The translations under genes and the position numbers were made by a program. From Nocardia arthritidis NBRC 100137 (lineage in GTDB: Bacteria > Actinomycetota > Actinomycetes > Mycobacteriales > Mycobacteriaceae), in NCBI RefSeq assembly GCF_001612765.1, contig NZ_BDBB01000020.1, positions 1-64,000 of the forward strand: a stretch of 64,000 bases of DNA, in the 5' to 3' direction. Shown piece after piece: positions 54,255 to 63,339 of the stretch (the first letter of the stretch is position 1; each line of letters starts with the position of its first letter). Below the pieces are notes generated by a model. That model worked only from the letters and a program-made list of their open reading frames with translations. It ran no database searches and had not been told where the DNA came from.

Positions 54255-55142
54255 TCACCGGTTCGCTCTGTTCACGGCCGGATGTCCCCGAACTGCAGCT
54301 CTCATAGCGCGACCCAGTCCGTCACGCCAGTGGGGAAGTGGCGTAAGGCCGCAGCCGATCCACGATGATTTCGACAGAACGGCATTCCGCGGCCGGGCTG
54401 CGGCATCTCGGAAATCCGATGTCCGGCAAGGCCGCAACAGGTCCGCATCGAGCCCTGCCGCTTCGATGATCGCCCGAGCGAATCGGTATTTGGATGCGGC
54501 GCCCCCTCCTGTCGCGTGGAGCAGGCGCGGTGGATTCGGGTGCGCGACGAGATCGAACAGTGCGGATACAAGATCATCGACGTAGGTTGGGGAAGCGATC
54601 TGGTCGGTGACGACCGCGACGTGCTCGCCCCGGGAGCATCTCCGCACGAGCGCGGCCGGGAAATCCCGATCGGTCCCCGAGTACAGCCACATGGTCCGGA
54701 CGATCCGCGCATCGGGCAACGCTCTTCGGGCGGCCTGCTCACCTGCCAACTTGGATCTTCCGTACACGCTCAAAGGACCAGTGGGAGAACAGGTGTCCCA
54801 TGGACGCGACGCCGCGCCGTCGAAGACGTACGCGGTCGAGATGTGCAGCAGTCGCGCTCCCTTGTTCGCGCAGGCTCGGGCCAGCAGCCCCGGACCGACC
54901 GCGTTGACCGCGAACGCCTTATCGGCTTCGGTCTCGGCGGCGTCTACGCCGGTGTATGCCGCGCAGTTGATGACCAGATCGCCGGGGCCGATGGTGTCGT
55001 TCACCGCCGTCTCATCGGTGATGTCGAGTTCTGCCGACCCGAACCCGAGCACCTGTCGATCGGCGCGACGAAATGGACTCGTCGCCCTCGTTATCCCGCT
55101 GCCGAGCAGTCCGTCGGCACCGGTGACCACCAGCCTGTTCAC
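54255..55142 (-). CDS. dTDP-4-dehydrorhamnose reductase-like NDP-sugar ketoreductase
   Basis: 295-residue short-chain reductase of the RmlD type. NAD(P) motif VVTGADGLLGSGI at 4-16, INCAAYTGVDAAETEADKAF near 60-80, active-site YxxxK in SVYGRSKLAGEQAA and RTMWLYS. It reduces a 4-keto (or similar) group on an NDP-hexose. It is the last gene of a three-gene operon: the GTG at 55142 overlaps the stop of the dehydrase gene by four bases. The operon lacks its own rmlA/rmlB, so the substrate must be made by enzymes encoded elsewhere. Confidence 0.85.
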   Translation of the reverse strand: MNRLVVTGADGLLGSGITRATSPFRRADRQVLGFGSAELDITDETAVNDTIGPGDLVINCAAYTGVDAAETEADKAFAVNAVGPGLLARACANKGARLLHISTAYVFDGAASRPWDTCSPTGPLSVYGRSKLAGEQAARRALPDARIVRTMWLYSGTDRDFPAALVRRCSRGEHVAVVTDQIASPTYVDDLVSALFDLVAHPNPPRLLHATGGGAASKYRFARAIIEAAGLDADLLRPCRTSDFRDAAARPRNAVLSKSSWIGCGLTPLPHWRDGLGRAMRAAVRGHPAVNRANR

Positions 55143-56482
55143 CGATTGTCCTCGAGGGAGGTCTGGACGAGCGGGGCCTGGGAGCGGCGGTGGCCGGAAA
55201 CATACTCGCGGACCGAGGCGATCATGTAGTCGGTCATCTCGTCGGTTATACCCGGGTATACCCCGACCCAGAAGGTGTTGTCGGCGACGTAGTCGCTGGT
55301 CGCCAGGCTTCCGGATATACGGCACTCGATGTTCGAGTAAGCCGGATGGCGGAGGAGATTTCCGGCGAACAGGCCTCGGGTCGCGATTTTGCGGCCTTCG
55401 AGGAAGTTGACGATGTCGATGCGGCCGAAAGGCGCGTCCGGCAGCACCGTGAGGGCGAATCCGAACCAACTCGGATCGCTACCGGGGGTCGGTTCCGGCA
55501 GGCGGAGATGGTCGATCCCGTCCAGGCCTTCGCGAAGCCGACGCCAGTTGTGACGCCGACGGGCGCAGAAGTCATCCAGTCTGGCCAGCTGGGAGAGTCC
55601 GAGCGCAGCTTGGATATCTGTTGTCTTGAGGTTGTATCCGATATGCGAATAGATGTACTTGTGGTCGTATCCGTAGGGAAGCTCGCCCAGCTGTTGGGTG
55701 AACCTCTTCCCGCATCTGTTGCTTTCGCCCGGCTCGCACCAGCAGTCGCGTCCCCAATCGCGCAGAGACTTCACGACGCGAGCTGTGGTCAGGTCGTTGG
55801 TCAGCACACATCCGCCCTCACCCGTGGTCAAATGGTGTGCCGGGTAGAAGCTGACGGTGGCCAGATCGCCGAAGGTTCCGGTAGCGCGTGACTGGTATGT
55901 CGATCCGACTGCGTCGCAATTGTCTTCGATCAGGAACATGCCGCGCTCCGCGCACAACGCGGAGATTTCTGCCACCGGAAACGGGTTACCGAGCGTATGC
56001 GCCAGTACGACGGCACGGGTTCTAGGGCCGATCGCCGCTTCCACGACTTCCGGTGTCGTGTTGTATGTGGTGGAATCGATGTCCACGAATACCGGTTTCA
56101 ACCCGTTTTGCAGTATCGGGTTCACTGTCGTCGGGAAGCCGGCGGCAGCCGTGATTACCTCGTCTCCGGGGCGCAGCCGGGTATCATCCAGCTCCGGTGA
56201 GGTCAACGCGCTGACCGCGAGCAGGTTCGCGGAAGATCCCGAGTTGGTGAGCCGCGCCTTGCGGAGTCCCATTTTTCGGGCGAATTCTTTTTCGAATCGA
56301 TGTGCCAGGATTCCCGCCGCGATGCGCATATCCAGTGCGGCCTCGAGGACGGCGGCCCTGTCGTCGTGGTCCAGGCAGGCGCCGGATGATTGGATCTCGG
56401 TGACGCCCGCGACGAAGTGATGCTCGGTTTGCGAATTGTGGAATTGCCGGATTCTCGTGAGCAGTTCTTCTCTATCGTTCAC
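55139..56482 (-). CDS. RfbH/E1-type NDP-4-keto-6-deoxyhexose 3-dehydrase (PMP and [2Fe-2S])
   Basis: 447 residues of the DegT aminotransferase fold, changed for C-3 deoxygenation. The usual PLP-lysine is replaced: SFYPAHHLTTGEGG has histidine (H216). Cysteines C189, C247, C249 and C257 (EDNCDAVG, DCWCEPGESNRCGK) have the same spacing as the [2Fe-2S] ligands recalled for Yersinia E1. It should remove the 3-hydroxyl of a CDP- or dTDP-4-keto-6-deoxyhexose to give a 3,6-dideoxysugar. GTG 56482 starts two bases after the glycosyltransferase stop. The matching E3 reductase is not present here. Confidence 0.88.
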   Translation of the reverse strand: MNDREELLTRIRQFHNSQTEHHFVAGVTEIQSSGACLDHDDRAAVLEAALDMRIAAGILAHRFEKEFARKMGLRKARLTNSGSSANLLAVSALTSPELDDTRLRPGDEVITAAAGFPTTVNPILQNGLKPVFVDIDSTTYNTTPEVVEAAIGPRTRAVVLAHTLGNPFPVAEISALCAERGMFLIEDNCDAVGSTYQSRATGTFGDLATVSFYPAHHLTTGEGGCVLTNDLTTARVVKSLRDWGRDCWCEPGESNRCGKRFTQQLGELPYGYDHKYIYSHIGYNLKTTDIQAALGLSQLARLDDFCARRRHNWRRLREGLDGIDHLRLPEPTPGSDPSWFGFALTVLPDAPFGRIDIVNFLEGRKIATRGLFAGNLLRHPAYSNIECRISGSLATSDYVADNTFWVGVYPGITDEMTDYMIASVREYVSGHRRSQAPLVQTSLEDNR

Positions 56483-56483
56483 T

Positions 56484-57686
56484 CTATTTCTCCCGGTACG
56501 AGCCCGAAATAAGATCTCTGAGGTCGTCGGTGAATGCGGATTGTGGCGGCAGTGCCCACATATGCCGCTTGAGTGCTCGTGTGGCCTGCCGGTAGGCGGG
56601 ATCGTCGAGAATTCGCCGGCAGGCGGTGAGAACATCCGAGGCGGTGACGGTCATGGGATCGAGGTGGATGCCGGTGCCGAGAGCTTCGCAGCGTACTGCA
56701 TTTCCGGGGTGATCAGCGAAGAACGGAAGTACCAGGTGCGGGACTCCGTAGGTTATCGTGTCGCGCATCGAATTCAATCCACCGTGCGTGATGAACAGGT
56801 CCACGTTCGCCAATACGAGGGATTGGGGGACGTACGGCAGAACATGGATGTGCGCTGGTAGCGACCGGAATATATCCTGGTACAGCGACGGCAGCGAGAT
56901 GACCGCGGTGCACCTGAGCTCGGCCAGAGCCGCGAAAACCTCCCCGTAGATTTCGGCCATCCGATCCCGGAACCGCGGGGAGAAGGGGCCGATCGAGCCC
57001 AGCGAGAGGTAAACGATCGGCCTATCGCCAGGCATCGACGTGAACACGTCCGGGAGCAGTTGATCATTGTGGCGTACCGGTGGCTCGTGCCGGTAGCGGA
57101 CCAATGGAGTGCCGAGATCGGCGTTATTGAATTCTTTCGGCGTCAGGGAGACCGTGAGATACCGGAGGATTCCCGGTACCGGCGGTTCTTCCGGAAGTCC
57201 GAGTTTGGCCCGCTGAGTGGTCAAAGCGGGCCGAATCAGGTATTCGTGGAGGTTTCGCACAAGCTGCAGCGGCCCGATATCCACCGTGACGTGGGGTATT
57301 TCGAGCGCCTCCGCGGCCAGGTAACCGCCGAATTCCGAGCACTCGTGCAGGACGACATCTGGCCGCCACCGTTCGGACAGGTTCAGTACGTCTTCCGCGA
57401 CACGCAGGGCGATCCGGTCGCCGAGGAACTCCGTCATGTACATCCGGTCGAACGCGTCTATGTCCCGGTCGAGCAGACGTCCGAAGATCGCTGCGTCGAA
57501 CTCGCGGTCGGCCCACCGTATTCCCACGTCCACGGTCTCGACGCCGTAGTTGCTGTACAGCCAGGCGCCCCACTTCTCGGGCGCCGCAACGCGGACGTCG
57601 TGGCCGTGCCTGCTCAGCGCGTCGGCCAGTGTGACCAGTCCACGGAAGTGTGATTCGAACTGGTTGACGGTCACCAGCACGCGCAT
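56484..57686 (-). CDS. UGT/MGT-type glycosyltransferase (GT1)
   Basis: About 400 residues, GT-B fold. The N-terminal acceptor half begins MRVLVTVNQFESHFRGL. The C-terminal donor half has PIVYLSLGSIGPF, VDLFITHGGLNSMRDTI and GVPHLVLPFFADHPGNA, the GT1 signature for an NDP-sugar. It transfers a sugar, probably the deoxysugar made by the two following genes, to a lipid or natural product; related actinomycete enzymes glycosylate macrolides and surface glycolipids. The start is ambiguous: ATG 57686 (chosen) or ATG 57710, neither with a strong ribosome site. Confidence 0.88.
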   Translation of the reverse strand: MRVLVTVNQFESHFRGLVTLADALSRHGHDVRVAAPEKWGAWLYSNYGVETVDVGIRWADREFDAAIFGRLLDRDIDAFDRMYMTEFLGDRIALRVAEDVLNLSERWRPDVVLHECSEFGGYLAAEALEIPHVTVDIGPLQLVRNLHEYLIRPALTTQRAKLGLPEEPPVPGILRYLTVSLTPKEFNNADLGTPLVRYRHEPPVRHNDQLLPDVFTSMPGDRPIVYLSLGSIGPFSPRFRDRMAEIYGEVFAALAELRCTAVISLPSLYQDIFRSLPAHIHVLPYVPQSLVLANVDLFITHGGLNSMRDTITYGVPHLVLPFFADHPGNAVRCEALGTGIHLDPMTVTASDVLTACRRILDDPAYRQATRALKRHMWALPPQSAFTDDLRDLISGSYREK

Positions 57687-58068
57687 GCGATCAACCCGCG
57701 AAGAAGCCATGTTCGCAGCGTGACACATTGGGGCACAAGGACGTACGCGTTTCTGCGCAAATAGCCGGCGACGGTTTCAGCTCGGGCGGGTCGAGTGAAT
57801 CGCCCGGTGGAAGCCGGGCTGACACAGTGCGTCTCGGCACTTCCACGACCGGTGTCACGGGCCGGGGCGCGCTGAGGCGTTTTGCACTGCGCGACCCGCC
57901 CGACAACCGATACTGCGGAACACCCACGGTGGCAGCGTCGGACACTCGCTCATGCCGCGAGCCGGTCGTACAAGGGAGCGTAAGACGTTGGGCGACTATC
58001 AATTCGCCCCGCGGCCGCACCTACGAATAAGGTGCGCGGCCCGGCACTCCCCACTCATCGGCAGTTCG
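57687..58068. other. intergenic region upstream of the deoxysugar operon
   Basis: About 380 bases. It should hold the promoter of the leftward glycosyltransferase operon; no clear -35/-10 pair or palindrome was picked out. No coding frame is convincing. Confidence 0.4.
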
Positions 58069-58662
58069 CTAGAACTTGCCGGTGTGGTGTTCGATTCGGT
58101 GCCCGAGTCGGGTGGCGAATTCGGTGATGAAGTCCTCGGTGAGGGGCGGCCAACCCCAGAAGTCGAAGGCGAGGGCGCCCAGGACGAAGTCGTCCGTCCA
58201 TCGCCAGGTGGTGATGGGGCTCGGTGTGGTGCAGGAGGGGCAGATTGCCGAGCCGGTGCCGGTTCGCTTCCAGGTGTCGATCGCTTCCGAGAACGGCTGC
58301 CACACGACGGGATCGGCTTGCCATTGTTGCGGGTAGTCGATGATCACGGTGGTGGCCTGGCAGTGTGGGCATACCGCGGAGGACGGTTCGATGCCGCCCT
58401 GGCCGGGATAGTGGTCGTGGCGGCCGACGATGACGGCGACGGGGCCGGGGATCCAGTCGGCGCCCCATTCATGGGTGATCTGCGGCCAGTCGGGGCCTGG
58501 CACATGTCCTTCGTCGGCATGGAGGCTGTACATCGCGTCGCGCGAAGTCTCTCGAAGCAACCATCGCCGCGACACCATCCAGTCCACCATGTGCTCGGCC
58601 AGCGCGCTCGCGTCGGCCGAGGTCACATCGAGGTCGACGATACGTTCGAAATAATCACCCAC
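58069..58662 (-). CDS. hypothetical protein with two CPxC motifs
   Basis: 197 residues, acidic and aromatic-rich, no signal peptide or membrane segment. Two cysteine pairs (AVCPHCQATT near 98 and AICPSCTTPS near 140) could bind one zinc ion as a ribbon. The C-terminus has FVLGALAFDFWGWPPLTEDFITEF. I do not recognise the family; similar short proteins occur in polymorphic-toxin or immunity contexts, but nothing here proves that. No adjacent partner. Confidence 0.65.
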   Translation of the reverse strand: MGDYFERIVDLDVTSADASALAEHMVDWMVSRRWLLRETSRDAMYSLHADEGHVPGPDWPQITHEWGADWIPGPVAVIVGRHDHYPGQGGIEPSSAVCPHCQATTVIIDYPQQWQADPVVWQPFSEAIDTWKRTGTGSAICPSCTTPSPITTWRWTDDFVLGALAFDFWGWPPLTEDFITEFATRLGHRIEHHTGKF

Positions 58663-59030
58663 ACCCGCATCCTGCCACCGAGGACCGACGCCCGTGCCGA
58701 GCCCGGAAGCCTCGAGTACTGCGCGCGCTCGTCCACGACTATCTCGACTACCACCGGTCGCTGTGCGGCCGGGCGTTGAACCGGGCGGCGGTCTTCGGCG
58801 ACAACACGACCACGGCGACTACTCCGGGTGAACCCTGTACATCGCAGTGGCACGTTTGCACAGATCGGGTGGGCCGGCACCGTCCGCGCGGACAAGATGC
58901 GCCAGTTCGACACCGCGGCCGCGGCGATGACCGACTTCCAGCGGGACTTGATCAGGGAGGTCATGCTGCGGAAGTGCGGGCGCGCCGCCAGGCGGCGGGA
59001 GGACCTCGACCACCTAAACGGGTTGCGCTG
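58663..59030. other. intergenic region with protein-like but unrecognised frames
   Basis: About 370 bases. One plus-strand frame (about 58828-59010) reads RADKMRQFDTAAAAMTDFQR and another (about 58720-58830) reads LVHDYLDYHRSLCGRALNR. These may be remnants of one disrupted gene, but no family was recognised and no start is evident. Confidence 0.3.
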
Positions 59031-60398
59031 TTACCGAATTCCCGGGGTCGCCGGGTGCGGGCCGAGGCAGCCGAGGATGAAACAACCGACCGGCCAATTC
59101 GCGAACGGCGCGGACATGGGCTTGCCCAAGCAGGACAGCGGGTTGCAGCCGGGGTAGGCCATCGGGCCGATACCGAGTGCGGCGAGAGTCGCGTCCGGAT
59201 TCGAGATCGTCGGATCGGACAGCTGGATATCCGATTGCTGTTCGTAGGGTGCAGCGGCGGGAATTCGGGGTTTCAAGAAGGCGGCGCCGATCGCACGCAG
59301 GACATCGTGCGGGAAGCTCAACGCGCTCCCCGGAACGGTGACACCGGTCCAACTGACCATCAATCCAAGGCTCGGCACGACGAAATTGTCCTGGCGCATC
59401 ATTCCCGACATCTGCATCGCGTCCGGCGGCAGACCAGGAAAGTAGTTGGCGCAGTCCGGCCCGTTCACCACGAACAGGAAGCCATAGCACGGGTTCGTCG
59501 GGGCGGGCCGGCCGGCCTGCGCGAGATAATCCGCCGAAATGATCTGGTGACCGCCCCACTGGCCGCGATTGGTCAGCAGCAGACCGAGCTTGGCGAAATC
59601 GTCTGGTGGCAGCAGCAGATGCGCGTAACCGTAGGTGTTTCCACTGCGGTCGCGCCCCCAGAAGTAGTCGGACGGCGGAATGCCCAACGGATCGAACAGC
59701 TTTCGTTGCGTGTACGCCTGGAAGTCCTCGTCGACCGCCCGCTGGATGACGTACGCGAGCAGATCGACAGCGCGCTGACTGTAGCGCCACTCGACGCCCT
59801 GCTGTTGGTCGATGGGCATCGCCAGCGCCTGCGCGACCACATTCGGGTCGATTTGCGCCAATCCGGTGATGCCCTCGGAGGCCACCGCCACCTGCATGCC
59901 GCTGGATTCGATGAGCAGATTCCGCACCGTGATCGCGCGATGGCCGGCATCACCGAGCTCGCGCGGCAGATAGGCGCCGATCGGGTCATCGAGCCGCAGC
60001 CGCTGCTCGTCCACCGCGATCCCGGCCACCATCGAAACCACACTCTTGGTGCTGCTCCACAGATTCCATGGCACACCGGCGGCCCGCGCGTTGTTCGCGC
60101 CGGTGGCGATCAGGCAATTGTTCCGGAAGACCTGAAGCGTCGTGCGCGTCGAATCCGCCGCGAGCGCCACCGCCTGACGCAGCGCCGCCGAATCGAGTCC
60201 GACCTCCTCCGGCGTCGCCGTTTCGGGTACTCGTCCACTGCTGACCGCGCAATGCTTCAGTCCGTCCGGCTCGGCGTGAGCCATTACCGGTGCACCGATC
60301 CCAAGTATCGACGTGGCCACCGTAATGGCAGCCGCCGCGATACTTCTCCTACCTCGACCCACGCGGCCTCCGCTCTCGACGAACTTCACCTGGCTCAT
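59031..60398 (-). CDS. secreted serine hydrolase (beta-lactamase/esterase class C family)
   Basis: About 455 residues. A signal peptide (RRSIAAAAITVATSILGIGAPVMAHA) precedes a penicillin-recognising fold. SxxK is SSTK (S115-K118, in WNLWSSTKSV). The YxN element reads YSQ (Y206, in EWRYSQRA), as in esterase-like relatives. The C-terminal 70 residues are cysteine- and proline-rich (GCNPLSCLGKP, GCFILGCLGP). It is more likely an esterase, amidase or D,D-peptidase than a true beta-lactamase. Start is ATG 60398, or possibly GTG 60362 after a GGAGG. Confidence 0.82.
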   Translation of the reverse strand: MSQVKFVESGGRVGRGRRSIAAAAITVATSILGIGAPVMAHAEPDGLKHCAVSSGRVPETATPEEVGLDSAALRQAVALAADSTRTTLQVFRNNCLIATGANNARAAGVPWNLWSSTKSVVSMVAGIAVDEQRLRLDDPIGAYLPRELGDAGHRAITVRNLLIESSGMQVAVASEGITGLAQIDPNVVAQALAMPIDQQQGVEWRYSQRAVDLLAYVIQRAVDEDFQAYTQRKLFDPLGIPPSDYFWGRDRSGNTYGYAHLLLPPDDFAKLGLLLTNRGQWGGHQIISADYLAQAGRPAPTNPCYGFLFVVNGPDCANYFPGLPPDAMQMSGMMRQDNFVVPSLGLMVSWTGVTVPGSALSFPHDVLRAIGAAFLKPRIPAAAPYEQQSDIQLSDPTISNPDATLAALGIGPMAYPGCNPLSCLGKPMSAPFANWPVGCFILGCLGPHPATPGIR

Positions 60399-60433
60399 CG
60401 CGCCCACATCGCGCCCGGTTACCCCCTCGAGTG

Positions 60434-60449
60434 CCCCTACTTGTAGGGG
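60434..60449. promoter_or_regulatory. short perfect inverted repeat upstream of the serine hydrolase
   Basis: CCCCTAC, TT, GTAGGGG. C/G-tract dyads flanked by TA are typical of metal-responsive operators such as CsoR-type sites, but no metal regulator or efflux gene is near. Position is 36 bases before the hydrolase start, fitting an operator. Confidence 0.4.
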
Positions 60450-60626
60450 GCGGACCTGCACCGTCACCGCAGCCGCCTGCACCGGACCGCGACCGACACG
60501 GTGCGAGCGCTATCGAGAGAGCCTCGCTCCGCGCGATGCCCACCGGAACGGTGAGCGACCGCGCAGTACTGTGAATCGTTCACCTGCGGGGACGGGTGTC
60601 CGGCTGGACGAGAGAACTGACTACAC

Positions 60627-62108
60627 ATGAGCGACGAGCAACGAATCCTCACTCCCGGCGACACCTGCTGGCAGATTGCACCGGCCGATCGGCTGGCATG
60701 CATTGTCGATGCGGCAGACTATTTCCGCCATGCCAAGTCCGCGATGTTGCAGGCCCGCAAACGCATCGTGCTGATCGGCTGGGACTTCGATACCCGGATC
60801 AAGTTCGAACCCGGGGAGAAGACCATCGAAGGGCCCAATCGGCTGGGAAAATTCCTGTCCTGGCTGCCGAAACAGCGACCGGATCTCGACATCTACCTGC
60901 TGAAATGGAATGTCGGTGCGTTCGCGGCGATCAGCCGCGGGATGACACCGATCTTCGTCGTGAATTGGATGACCGATCGGCGGTTGCACCTCGAAATGGA
61001 TGGCGCGCACCCGATCGGTTCGGCGCACCATCAGAAGATCGTGGTGATCGACGACGCGCTCGCGTTCTGCGGGGGTATCGACATGACCGTCGATCGCTGG
61101 GACACCAGCGACCATCGGGACGACAACCACTACCGAACCGAGCCGAACGGCCGCCGGTACGGACCGTGGCACGACGCGACCACCGCCGTCGACGGCGATG
61201 CGGCGAAGGCGATCGGCGAACTGGCCCGGGCCCGGTGGAAGGCGGCGACGGGTCAGCAATTGGCCGCGGTCGACGAGATCGCCGGTGATACGCCGTGGCC
61301 GGAAGGGCTGGAGCCGACAATGCGGTCCGTGGATGTGGGTATCGCGCGGACCTTCCCCGAACTCGCCGACCGCGCCGAAGTCCGGGAGGTCGAGGCGTTG
61401 TATCTGGCGGCGATCGCGGGCGCCACGCGGTCGCTGTACATCGAGAGCCAGTATCTGGCCTCGCGCACTCTCGCCGAGGCGATCGCCGCGCGGCTGCGTG
61501 AGCCGAACGGTCCGGAGATCGTGCTGGTGCTGCCGCGTCACGCCGACGGCTGGCTCGAGCAACACGCGATGGATGGAGCCCGCCGCCGCCTACTGCATCT
61601 GTTGTGGAAGGCCGATACCGAGCACCGGTTCGGTGTCTACTACCCCGTCACCGAGTCCGGTGCGCCGGTCTACGTCCACGCCAAGGTATTGGTGATGGAT
61701 GATCGGCTGCTGCGGGTGGGTTCGTCGAACCTCAACAACCGTTCGATGGGTTTCGACACCGAATGCGATCTGGCCGTCGAGGTCACTCCCGCCACCGTGG
61801 ACGGTGACCTGCTGCGGGAAACCATCGTCGGTATCCGGCGCCAGCTGATCTGCGAACATCTCGATGCCGAACCCGCGAAGTTCGACGCCACACTTGCCGA
61901 GACGTCGTCGCTTCTGCGCACCGTCGAGAGGTTGCGTGGCAACGGCCGGACCCTGGTGCGGTTCGAGCCGGGGACCGTCGAGGACGAGGACAGCCCGCTC
62001 GCGGAGAACGAACTGATGGATCCCGAACGCACGCCACCGAGCCTGCGGGACAACCCGTTGCTGATCCGGGGTATCCGCAGGCTGAAGACAGCGGTGGCGG
62101 TGCGCTGA
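60627..62108 (+). CDS. phospholipase D-like (HKD superfamily) protein
   Basis: 493 residues with two HKD half-sites: HHQKIVVIDD (H135, K137, D142) and VHAKVLVMDD (about 352-361), each followed by conserved serine/asparagine stretches (FCGGIDMTVDRWD and RVGSSNLNNRSMG). It may hydrolyse phosphatidyl substrates or make cardiolipin-type lipids. No signal peptide; the N-terminus is hydrophilic, so it is cytoplasmic or peripheral. The ATG at 60627 starts MSDEQRIL. It is divergent from the serine hydrolase. Confidence 0.9.
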   Translation: MSDEQRILTPGDTCWQIAPADRLACIVDAADYFRHAKSAMLQARKRIVLIGWDFDTRIKFEPGEKTIEGPNRLGKFLSWLPKQRPDLDIYLLKWNVGAFAAISRGMTPIFVVNWMTDRRLHLEMDGAHPIGSAHHQKIVVIDDALAFCGGIDMTVDRWDTSDHRDDNHYRTEPNGRRYGPWHDATTAVDGDAAKAIGELARARWKAATGQQLAAVDEIAGDTPWPEGLEPTMRSVDVGIARTFPELADRAEVREVEALYLAAIAGATRSLYIESQYLASRTLAEAIAARLREPNGPEIVLVLPRHADGWLEQHAMDGARRRLLHLLWKADTEHRFGVYYPVTESGAPVYVHAKVLVMDDRLLRVGSSNLNNRSMGFDTECDLAVEVTPATVDGDLLRETIVGIRRQLICEHLDAEPAKFDATLAETSSLLRTVERLRGNGRTLVRFEPGTVEDEDSPLAENELMDPERTPPSLRDNPLLIRGIRRLKTAVAVR

Positions 62109-62170
62109 TGTACATGGCGGGCCTCACAGCTGCGGCTGCGGGTTCACCGAGATGACCGCCGCGCGTCGGC

Positions 62171-62479
62171 GTGCGCGACCAGCACGGAAACCTCAGGTAC
62201 GCGGTGCTGGACGACGGTGACCTGGGCACGTTCGCCGAACAGACGGTGATCGATCCCCGTCGCAGTGTGGTACTACCGGGGGACGTCGACCCGGTGCGTA
62301 TCGCCGGCGCGACTACTGAGGGAGGAAGGATTGCAGTGCGGCACGTCGTCTTCGTGTCTTCGCAGGGCGCGCGACGCCGACCCGGATACCCAGCCAAGGT
62401 CTCGCTGGCAAGCCGTTCATCGCACATCCGGCAGTTCTTTATCGGGCCCACGGCCCGAATATCCGGCGCGGATCCTTGA
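62171..62479 (+). CDS. possible small hypothetical protein
   Basis: From GTG 62171 the frame gives about 102 residues, beginning VRDQHGNLRYAVLDDGDLG, with G+C-rich third positions in the first two thirds (to about 62335). The rest is less coding-like. No ribosome site stands out, and no family is recognised. It may be a fragment. The surrounding 62109-62574 holds nothing else. Confidence 0.3.
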   Translation: MRDQHGNLRYAVLDDGDLGTFAEQTVIDPRRSVVLPGDVDPVRIAGATTEGGRIAVRHVVFVSSQGARRRPGYPAKVSLASRSSHIRQFFIGPTARISGADP

Positions 62480-62574
62480 AGCGTGCGGCGGGGCCAGAGC
62501 CGCGGTGAAAATGAGCTGTTCCCGCCCCAGTTCAAGCGATGCGTGCGGTTTCCCGGCGGGTGTGTGTGGGTGCG

Positions 62575-63126
62575 TCAGCGTGGCCCAGCAGGGCCGTCCA
62601 TCCGCGGAGAGTCGGGATCACCGCTGCGACCAGTGTCGGGCTCACCTTCGGTGCCTGATCTCTCGCCTGCACTTGTTTCAATTCGCCGTGGTTTGACCAC
62701 GCGCCGGATGCGAACGGCCGGAGCATCGTCACCAGCTCGTTTCCGCCGCAGCGCGTCGAGATCGACGACATTCCCATCAGGCTCGGTACTGCCCCGCTCA
62801 TCCACCGGGGCGGGGTGCCGCGCCGCGCCGGGGTCGACCGGCCACCACCCTGTCTCCCGCTGCAGTTCCGATCGCAGTACGGGCTTGGTCGGTGCAGGGT
62901 CATAGACGGATCCACCATCCGAGCGCCAAGTCTTGTGGAGACGCTCGCCGGCCTCTTCCGCCACGCGCCGCGGACGACGCGGTAGCCGGGTGACGTTCGA
63001 CGTGCCGTCTCCGGGGGTCTCCACAGCCCTGCTTCCTTCTTCCGGTTTCCTGCGCAACAGCTCGTCGAACCTCTTCCCGCCGGGCCCTGTCGAGGATTCC
63101 CGTCCCGGCACTTCCCGCTCCGACAT
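62575..63126 (-). CDS. hypothetical charged, probably disordered protein
   Basis: About 183 residues from ATG 63126 (MSEREVPGRESS). Rich in Arg, Glu, Pro, Gly and Asp, with few hydrophobic clusters. One ordered-looking stretch reads RLHKTWRSDGGSVYDPAP followed by LQRETGWWPVDPGA, and another is NVVDLDALRRKRAGDDAP. No motif recognised. There is no clear ribosome site, so coding status is uncertain. It ends near a region of similar composition. Confidence 0.42.
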   Translation of the reverse strand: MSEREVPGRESSTGPGGKRFDELLRRKPEEGSRAVETPGDGTSNVTRLPRRPRRVAEEAGERLHKTWRSDGGSVYDPAPTKPVLRSELQRETGWWPVDPGAARHPAPVDERGSTEPDGNVVDLDALRRKRAGDDAPAVRIRRVVKPRRIETSAGERSGTEGEPDTGRSGDPDSPRMDGPAGPR

Positions 63127-63339
63127 CGAACTAGCAGCCGACGAGTGCCGCTGCACCCGTCGTCGCCATGACCGTTGGTAGGCCGAGCTGATGTTTCAAC
63201 TTATTCCTGATTACGTCGCTCACGTCCATATTCTCCCTCAGTAGGAAACCACTGAGCACCCGAGCCAGGCCCGCGCGGCCGCGAGACCAGCGGGAGGTCG
63301 GACATTTATGCGTCGCATGGCCGGGCAGGGGCCGCCGGT

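Noticed and set aside
58776-60446. Long plus-strand frame opposite the serine hydrolase
   Set aside because: Shadow of the hydrolase, Arg-rich, no motifs.
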